Source of the DNA: Hyphomicrobiales bacterium
GTDB taxonomy: Bacteria > Pseudomonadota > Alphaproteobacteria > Rhizobiales > Beijerinckiaceae
NCBI GenBank assembly: GCA_900470775.1
Contig: UCBZ01000018.1
Location: forward strand, 1 to 64,000
DNA length: 64,000 nucleotides
Direction: 5' to 3'
The position numbers were made by a program, and so were the translations under genes. Positions 58,599-64,000 of this stretch are shown in pieces (positions within the stretch are counted from its first letter, which is position 1; the number at the start of each line of letters is the position of its first letter). The notes under the pieces are model-generated. The model ran no database searches, was not told the DNA's origin, and saw nothing but the letters and a program-made list of their open reading frames with translations.

Positions 58599-59638
58599 GC
58601 AGCGACGAGCCCATCCTGATCTGGGGCGCCGGCGCGATCGGCGGTACGCTCGGCGCCTACTGGGCGCGCGCGGGCGTTCCCGTGCTGCTCGTCGACATCG
58701 TGCCCGAGCATGTCGAGGCCTGCCGCACCACCGGCCTTGCGATCACCGGGCCGATCGAGGAGTTCAGGCAGGTCATTCCGGCGGTGACGCCTGCCGAACT
58801 CACGGGCACCTACCAGCGCATCGTGCTGGCGGTGAAAGCCGGCGCGACCGAAGCGGCCGTGGCCGCCCTCGCACCGCATCTGGCGCCAGACGGCTTCGTG
58901 CTGTCGGCGCAGAACGGGCTCAACGAGATCGCCATCGCTGCTCAAGTCGGCGCGGAGCGGACGATGGGTTGCTTCGTCAATTTCGGGGCCGACTGGCATG
59001 GGCCGGGAGAGATCCTCTACGGCAATGCCGGGGCCGTGGTCGTCGGCGAGATCGATGGCCAGATAACGCCGCGCGCCATCGCCATGCACAAGCTGCTGCT
59101 CGGATTCGAGCCGGCCTCGATCCTGACGACCAATATCTGGGGCTATCTCTGGGGCAAGCTCTCCTATGGCGCGATGCTGTTCGGCACCGCGCTGACGCAG
59201 GATTCGATGTCAGCCAATTTCGCCGATCCCGAGCGCCTCGTGGTCTGGCTCGCGCTCGGGCAGGAGGTCGCGGCGGTCGCGGCGGCGCGCGGCGTCTCGA
59301 CGCTGGGCTTCGGCGAGTTCGACCCGATGGTGTTCGCGCCCGGCCAGCCGGAATATCCGCAGATCGAGACCATCGCATGGCTTGCCGACTACACCTCCAA
59401 GACCGCCAAGACCCATTCCGGCATCTGGCGCGACCTCGCCATCCGCAAACGCAAGACCGAGGTCGATCCGCAGATCGGGATCATCGCCGCGCTCGGGGCC
59501 GAGGCAGGGGTGCCGACGCCCGCGGTCGAGACGCTGGTGACCCTGATCCACGACATCGAGGACGGCCGGCGGCCGCAATCCTTCGAGACCCTGAAAGTGC
59601 TGATCGACCGATGCAAATCCGTTTTGACAACCGCATAG
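58595..59638 (+). CDS. Ketopantoate reductase (ApbA/PanE) family protein
   Basis: This 347-residue NAD(P)H-dependent oxidoreductase has the Rossmann start ILIWGAGAIGGTLGAYWARAGVPVLLVD, FVLSAQNGLNEIAIA, the catalytic Lys region YLWGKLSYGAMLFGTAL and a C-terminal SGIWRDLAIRKRKTEVDPQIGII that keeps the Thr-Glu-x-Asp substrate motif. It is about 45 residues longer than PanE (~300), with an insert between the two domains. Its place among amide hydrolases and an SDR suggests a catabolic 2-oxo/hydroxy acid step rather than pantothenate synthesis. It overlaps both neighbours. Confidence 0.88.
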   Translation: MSSDEPILIWGAGAIGGTLGAYWARAGVPVLLVDIVPEHVEACRTTGLAITGPIEEFRQVIPAVTPAELTGTYQRIVLAVKAGATEAAVAALAPHLAPDGFVLSAQNGLNEIAIAAQVGAERTMGCFVNFGADWHGPGEILYGNAGAVVVGEIDGQITPRAIAMHKLLLGFEPASILTTNIWGYLWGKLSYGAMLFGTALTQDSMSANFADPERLVVWLALGQEVAAVAAARGVSTLGFGEFDPMVFAPGQPEYPQIETIAWLADYTSKTAKTHSGIWRDLAIRKRKTEVDPQIGIIAALGAEAGVPTPAVETLVTLIHDIEDGRRPQSFETLKVLIDRCKSVLTTA

Positions 59639-60366
59639 CCCTCGTCACCGGCGCAGCGCAGGGCATCGGCCGCGCCATCGCGACCGCGCTGGTCGGGGCG
59701 GGCGCGACCGTTCATCTCGCCGATATCGACGCCGAGGGTGTCACCGCGACCGCCGCCGAAATCGGCGCAACGGCCCATGCCCTCGATCTCGGCTCGCCCG
59801 AGGCTGCGGCCGGGCTGGTCGAGGCGATCGTCGCGCAGAGCGGTCGGCTCGACCTTCTGGTCCATGCCGCCGGCGGCGTGCGCGGTCAGGTCGGACGGCC
59901 GATCGAGGCGATCTCGGAAGCCGACTGGCGCATCATCTTCGCCGCCAATGTCGATTCCGCCTTCTTCCTCGCGCAGGCGGTGGCGCCCGCGATGAAGGCC
60001 AACGGCCATGGCCGCATCGTCACGATCTCGTCGGGAGCAGGCTTGCGCCCGAGCCTGACCGGCATCCAGGCCTATTCCTCGGCCAAGCACGCGCTGGTCG
60101 GCCTGACCAAGCAGCTCGCCTGGGAATTCGGGCCGCATGGCATTACGGTCAATTCGGTCGCGCCCGGCTTCGTTCGCTCCAACCCCGCGACCGAGCGGCA
60201 ATGGGAAAGCTACGGCGCGGAAGGCCAGAAGCGGCTGGTCGAGGGCATCCACACCCGCAGGCTCGGCACGCCGGCCGACATCGCCGCCGCTGCGCTGTTC
60301 TTCCTGAGCGAACAAGCCGGCTGGATCACCGGCCAGGTGCTGTCGGTGGATGGCGGGCGGTCGTAG
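59611..60366 (+). CDS. SDR family oxidoreductase
   Basis: This 251-residue short-chain dehydrogenase has the cofactor loop TGAAQGIGRAIA, HAAGG (in place of NNAG), the catalytic Ser in IVTISSGAG, YSSAK, and a C-terminal GWITGQVLSVDGGRS. Acidic residues after beta-2 (ADID) favour NAD(H). The start at 59611 lies 28 bases inside the ketopantoate-reductase-like gene, so the two are co-translated. It likely oxidises or reduces a hydroxy/keto intermediate of the same pathway. Confidence 0.92.
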   Translation: MQIRFDNRIALVTGAAQGIGRAIATALVGAGATVHLADIDAEGVTATAAEIGATAHALDLGSPEAAAGLVEAIVAQSGRLDLLVHAAGGVRGQVGRPIEAISEADWRIIFAANVDSAFFLAQAVAPAMKANGHGRIVTISSGAGLRPSLTGIQAYSSAKHALVGLTKQLAWEFGPHGITVNSVAPGFVRSNPATERQWESYGAEGQKRLVEGIHTRRLGTPADIAAAALFFLSEQAGWITGQVLSVDGGRS

Positions 60367-60375
60367 CGACCACCC

Positions 60376-62415
60376 TCAATCCGGAATGCGCTCCAGATCC
60401 GCCAGCCAGGCCGCACCCGACGCATCACTCGGCGCGCGCCAGTCGCCGCGGGGCGAGAGCGAGCCGCCCGAGGAGACCTTCGGGCCGTTGGGCACGGCCG
60501 AGCGCTTGAACTGGCTGGTTTCGAAGAAGCGGCGCACGAAGACGCGCAGCCATTTCTTGATCGTGGCCAAATCGTAGGCGACCTGCTTGGCTGCCTCCAT
60601 ATGCGGCGGCCAGTCGCCCCGCGCGATATCCGACCAGGCATGATGGGATAGGAACGCGACCTTGCTGGGCGAGAAGCCGTAGCGTGTGACGTAGAACAGA
60701 TTGAAATCCTGCAGCGCATAGGGGCCGACGAAATCCTCGGTCTTCTGGCTCGGCCCCTCGCCATCGCCGGGCACGAGTTCCGGCGAGATTTCGGTGGCGA
60801 GGATGTCGAGCAGCACGGCCGAGGCTTCCCCGCCCAAGCGGCCGGATTGCGCGACCCAGCGGATGAGATGCTGGATCAGCGTCTTCGAGACCGAGCCGTT
60901 GACGTTGTAATGCGACATGTGGTCGCCGACGCCATAGGTGCACCAGCCGAGCGCCAGCTCCGAGAGATCGCCCGTGCCGAGCACGAGGCCGTTGTTCTTG
61001 TTGGCGAGCCGGAACAGTAGCGAGGTGCGCGCACCCGCCTGCACGTTCTCGAAGGTGATGTCGTAGAGCGGCTCGCCCTTGGCAAAGGGATGGCCGATAT
61101 CGACCAGCATCTGCCGGCAGGCCGGCGTCATGTCGATCTCGGCGGCGGTGACGCCCAGCGCCTTCATCAGCCGCCAGGCATTGGTCTTCGTTCCCGTGCT
61201 GGTGGCGAAAGCCGGCAGCGTATAGGCGAGGATGTTCGCGCGCGGCAGTCCCAGCGCATCGACGGTGTCGGCCGCGACCAGCAGGGCCTGCGTCGAATCG
61301 AGGCCGCCGGAAACGCCGATGACGATCTTTTCGACGCGGGTGCTGTCGAGGCGCTTGCGCAGGCCGTGCGACTGGATGTTGTAGGCCTCGTAGCAGAGCT
61401 CGTTCAGCCGGGCGTCGTCGCTCGGCACGAAGGGGAAGCGCTCGACCTCGCGCAGCAGGCCGAGATCGCTTTCGCGATCGGGCTCGAGCGCGAAGGAAAT
61501 CCGGCGGAAGGCCAGGCGGTCGCGCATGGCGTCGGCATTGTCGCCGAAGGTGTTCATGCGGATGCGGTCGAGCGCCAGCCGCTCCAGGTCGATATCGGCG
61601 AGGATCAGTTGCGGCTCGGACGCGAAGCGCTCAGCTTCCGCCAGCAGCGCGCCGTTCTCATAGATCATCGCCTGCCCGTCCCAGGCGAGATCGGTGGTCG
61701 ATTCGCCCGTGCCCGCGGCCGAATAGGCATAGGCCGCGATGCAGCGGCCGGAATGGGCCTTGCACAGCGTATGGCGCCAGTCCGACTTGCCGATGGTGAC
61801 GTTGCTGGCCGAGAGGTTGAGCAGCACCGTCGCCCCCGCCAGTGCCGCGAAGGAACTCGGCGGGATCGGCATCCAGACATCCTCACAGATCTCCATATGG
61901 ATGGTGAGATCGGGGACATCGGACGCGGTCAGCAGGATGTCGGTGCCGAACGGCACATCCTGGCCGCAGAGGCTGATCGCGGCGACGCCCGCCCGCTCGC
62001 CCGAGGCGAACTGGCGGCGCTCGTAGAACTCGCGGTAGTTCGGCAGATAGGTCTTGGGCACGACGGCCAGGATGCGACCGCGATGGATCGCCACGGCGCA
62101 GTTGAACAGCCGGCTCTCGACACGCAGCGGCGCACCGACCACGGCGACCGCACGCAGGCTCCGTGATTCCTCGACGAGGACTCCGATCGCCGCCTGGACC
62201 GCGTCGAGCAACGCGCTCTGCATGTGCAGGTCGTCGATCGCATAGGCGCTGAGGCCGAGTTCGGGGAACAGCACGATCGAGGCGCCGCCCTCGTCCGCAC
62301 GGCGCAGCAACGGGATCGTTTCGGAGACGTTGAAGGCGGGATCGGCGACCTTGAGCCGCGGTGCCGCGCAGGCGAGGCGGACCAGGCCGTGCGTGTGGAT
62401 GTTGGAAAAGGTCAT
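60376..62415 (-). CDS. nadE: Glutamine-dependent NAD+ synthetase
   Basis: This 679-residue two-domain enzyme makes NAD+ from deamido-NAD+ using ammonia from glutamine. The N-terminal nitrilase-like glutaminase (1-290) has Glu in [13 protein letters not shown], Lys in [14 protein letters not shown] and nucleophile Cys in [14 protein letters not shown]. The C-terminal synthetase has the ATP loop [50 protein letters not shown] and a normal large-form length. It converges on the SDR gene with 9 bases between. Confidence 0.96.
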   Translation of the reverse strand: MTFSNIHTHGLVRLACAAPRLKVADPAFNVSETIPLLRRADEGGASIVLFPELGLSAYAIDDLHMQSALLDAVQAAIGVLVEESRSLRAVAVVGAPLRVESRLFNCAVAIHRGRILAVVPKTYLPNYREFYERRQFASGERAGVAAISLCGQDVPFGTDILLTASDVPDLTIHMEICEDVWMPIPPSSFAALAGATVLLNLSASNVTIGKSDWRHTLCKAHSGRCIAAYAYSAAGTGESTTDLAWDGQAMIYENGALLAEAERFASEPQLILADIDLERLALDRIRMNTFGDNADAMRDRLAFRRISFALEPDRESDLGLLREVERFPFVPSDDARLNELCYEAYNIQSHGLRKRLDSTRVEKIVIGVSGGLDSTQALLVAADTVDALGLPRANILAYTLPAFATSTGTKTNAWRLMKALGVTAAEIDMTPACRQMLVDIGHPFAKGEPLYDITFENVQAGARTSLLFRLANKNNGLVLGTGDLSELALGWCTYGVGDHMSHYNVNGSVSKTLIQHLIRWVAQSGRLGGEASAVLLDILATEISPELVPGDGEGPSQKTEDFVGPYALQDFNLFYVTRYGFSPSKVAFLSHHAWSDIARGDWPPHMEAAKQVAYDLATIKKWLRVFVRRFFETSQFKRSAVPNGPKVSSGGSLSPRGDWRAPSDASGAAWLADLERIPD

Positions 62416-62771
62416 TGTGGATCCGTATCCTCGCGCGAAAGCGCGGCGCAGCGATTATCGCGCGGAAAGCCGGGGGCGGGCAAGGATGGCGCTTGGGGAT
62501 CAAGTGTGGAGCGACAGAATGGGTTAAGCGCGTGGAATTGACTACACGCCATAGCGCCGCTACTCAGCGGCCTTGGCCAAGCTGCCGGATCGCGAAAGGA
62601 CATTTCGTGAGATGGACCGCTTCGACATGAGACGCGTAACCGAATTCCTGAAGCCAAGTAAACTTCAGTCAACCGAATTTCTTAAGATATACATATCCTA
62701 AACAAGGCTCAGTTCGCAGGCGGCACACCTAGTCTATAGCGAACTATCTACCGACCTCAGTGGAATCGATC
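62416..62771. other. 356-base gap upstream of the TylF-like gene
   Basis: No gene is supported here. The half near nadE is GC-rich; from about 62640 it becomes AT-rich, with direct repeats (next entry) and a -10-like TATACATATCCTAAAC stretch near 62688-62704. Promoters for both divergent genes are expected. Confidence 0.5.
62638..62686. promoter_or_regulatory. Direct repeat AACCGAATT(C/T)CT(G/T)AAG, spaced 33 bases
   Basis: AACCGAATTCCTGAAG (62638-62653) and AACCGAATTTCTTAAG (62671-62686) match at 14 of 16 positions, start to start 33 bases, i.e. about three helical turns. CTGAAG-N9-CTTCAG also overlaps them. It lies about 90 bases before the TylF-like gene and may be a paired activator site. 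Confidence 0.4.
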
Positions 62772-63905
62772 ATGACCACCGACAACGATTTGCCGCAAAG
62801 CCCCGTGGAATCGATCGAGCGGATCGATGCAGATGTGCTCATGGCGCAAATCGATGCGAATTCCGCAAGTCAAGACAGTCTTTTCTCATTTGTCGATGAC
62901 TATATTCAGAATAACAAGACCATACCGCCCAAGATCGAAGCAGAGGTTTTGAAAATACATTTAGGCAATCATCCCGACAGGATTGACTTAAAGCGCCGCC
63001 TTGCTGCCGTCAACAGCATGCTTGGGCGCGAGACAGATGCTGATCTATTAAAAGAAGTTCGCGATTCCATGATCGCTGACGAACATGACACTGATTTTCA
63101 GTCCCTGCTCGAGGAATTCAGCAGGAAGACAAAATACGCCGACCTCGAGCCCGAGTTCATCATATCGATGAACAAGGTCAGAAAATTCACGATGACGACG
63201 ACCGAACGCCTTCATGCGCTTTGGTCGAGCGTGAACTACGTGGCACGCGCGCGCATACCTGGCGATATCGTTGAATGCGGCGTTTGGCGTGGCGGCAGCA
63301 TGATGCTTGCTGCTCTCGAATTGCTTCGAACAGCATCTCACGATCGACGCCTCTGGCTTTACGATACGTTTGCGGGCCTCCCCAAGCCAGATGCGGAGGT
63401 CGATATCGACGTCCTCGGCAACCGCGCGATCGATGGCTGGAACGCCCACACGCTGACCGACGGAAAGACCTATTGGGCCTATGCCGATCGGGCCGACGTT
63501 GCCGCCAACATGCTGTCCACAGGTTATCCCGAGCGGCTTCTGACATTCGTCGAGGGCATGGTCGAGGAGACCATTCCGGCAACGGCGCCGGACGCCATCT
63601 CGCTGCTTCGCATAGACACCGACTGGTACGCCTCATACCGCCACGTCTTGAACGCGCTTTATGACCGCGTGAGCCCTGGCGGCGTCGTGATCTTCGACGA
63701 CTACGGACACTTTGGTGGAGCTCGAAAGGCTGTCGACGAATTTCTCGCCGAGCGCGCCATCGTCTCCCCGCTCGTCCGGGTGGACTACTCCTGCCGCATG
63801 ATGATCAAGCCCGGCACCATCCACCAGATGCCGCAGCGCGGCACCCTTGAGCGCATCATGCAACGGCTGCGAAATTACGGCGCCGTGTCAGCCGCTCGCT
63901 CATAG
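62772..63905 (+). CDS. TylF/MycF-family O-methyltransferase
   Basis: This 377-residue protein has an N-terminal ~145-residue extension and a SAM-dependent methyltransferase domain with DIVECGVWRGGSMMLAALEL (SAM loop), LWLYDTFAGLPKPDAEVDID, LLRIDTDWYASYRHVLNALYDRVSPGGVVIFDDYGHFGGARKAVDEFL and a Mg2+-binding Asp pair. TylF homologues methylate sugar hydroxyls in macrolides and, in bacteria with no such pathway, often lie in surface-polysaccharide regions. ATG 62772 is chosen; an in-frame GTG at 62760 is possible. Codon use is AT-richer than the neighbours at the 5' end, suggesting transfer. Confidence 0.85.
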   Translation: MTTDNDLPQSPVESIERIDADVLMAQIDANSASQDSLFSFVDDYIQNNKTIPPKIEAEVLKIHLGNHPDRIDLKRRLAAVNSMLGRETDADLLKEVRDSMIADEHDTDFQSLLEEFSRKTKYADLEPEFIISMNKVRKFTMTTTERLHALWSSVNYVARARIPGDIVECGVWRGGSMMLAALELLRTASHDRRLWLYDTFAGLPKPDAEVDIDVLGNRAIDGWNAHTLTDGKTYWAYADRADVAANMLSTGYPERLLTFVEGMVEETIPATAPDAISLLRIDTDWYASYRHVLNALYDRVSPGGVVIFDDYGHFGGARKAVDEFLAERAIVSPLVRVDYSCRMMIKPGTIHQMPQRGTLERIMQRLRNYGAVSAARS

Positions 63906-64000
63906 AGGCGCGCAAGGCGCGCGACAAACCGGCGGCTTTTCCATCTCTGCTTCAGCCAGGTGAAGCCGGTCGGTCGGTCGGCGGAGATGATGATTTCCTT
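63875..64000 (-). CDS. 3' end of an unidentified gene (runs off the window)
   Basis: On the minus strand one frame is open from the window edge to a TAA at 63877-63875 (41 codons, ending ARLYERAADTAP), with a basic segment TWLKQRWKSRRFVARLARL. The tail overlaps the end of the TylF-like gene by 31 bases in convergent orientation. The other two frames stop. No family is recognised from this short piece. Confidence 0.4.
   Translation of the reverse strand, partial: KEIIISADRPTGFTWLKQRWKSRRFVARLARLYERAADTAP

Overview
This GC-rich window is alphaproteobacterial, most likely from the Hyphomicrobiales and plausibly Bosea or a close relative. The basis is the conserved run pckA / chvI-chvG-hprK-EIIA-HPr-ahcY, a divL-tsaE-amgK-murU-addB-addA-trxA block, and several families of alphaproteobacterial intergenic palindromes. 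The genus is a judgement from gene order and protein style, not from a search. I see no tRNA, rRNA, CRISPR array, transposase or phage gene.

Layout. (1) 0.1-5.0 kb: the sarcosine oxidase genes soxD, soxA, soxG (soxB would lie upstream of the window) followed by purU; together they oxidise N-methyl groups and return the folate-bound C1 unit as formate. (2) 5.2-10.9 kb: a complete dipeptide/oligopeptide-type ABC importer with a Tat-type binding protein and a fused double ATPase. (3) 11.0-14.3 kb: an Lrp/AsnC regulator divergent from a sulfonate/nitrate-type ABC importer. (4) 14.3-23.9 kb: a DUF4105 membrane protein, pckA, a HugZ-like protein, the acid/envelope two-component system ChvI-ChvG, the truncated PTS branch (HprK, EIIA, HPr) and ahcY behind a perfect 11-bp inverted repeat.

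(5) 24.3-36.9 kb: DivL with tyrosine in place of the phospho-acceptor histidine, a TsaE-AmgK fusion, MurU, AddB, AddA, a DUF1345 protein and thioredoxin. This block joins cell-cycle control, tRNA modification, cell-wall sugar recycling and double-strand-break repair, with many ATGA-type overlaps. (6) 37.0-49.6 kb: DoxX, a class A penicillin-binding protein, a Bcr/CflA transporter, a YgjP-like metallopeptidase, thiM-thiC under a TPP riboswitch, small secreted or motility-type proteins, a Pro/Ala-rich OmpA-like protein, a DUF1127 protein and a TTC38-like TPR protein.

(7) 49.8-60.4 kb: an apparent catabolic cluster around a MarR regulator. One arm carries a creatininase-family hydrolase, an oligopeptide-type importer and a CE4 (PuuE/cyclic-imidase-like) hydrolase. 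The other carries a second binding protein, an Ntn isoaspartyl peptidase/asparaginase-like enzyme, a ketopantoate-reductase-like protein and an SDR. I read it as uptake and degradation of an amide, possibly a cyclic amide or imide. This is the best candidate for an undescribed system. (8) 60.4-64.0 kb: glutamine-dependent NAD synthetase, then an AT-richer stretch with a TylF-family methyltransferase and the 3' end of a further gene on the minus strand, which may be the edge of a surface-glycan region.
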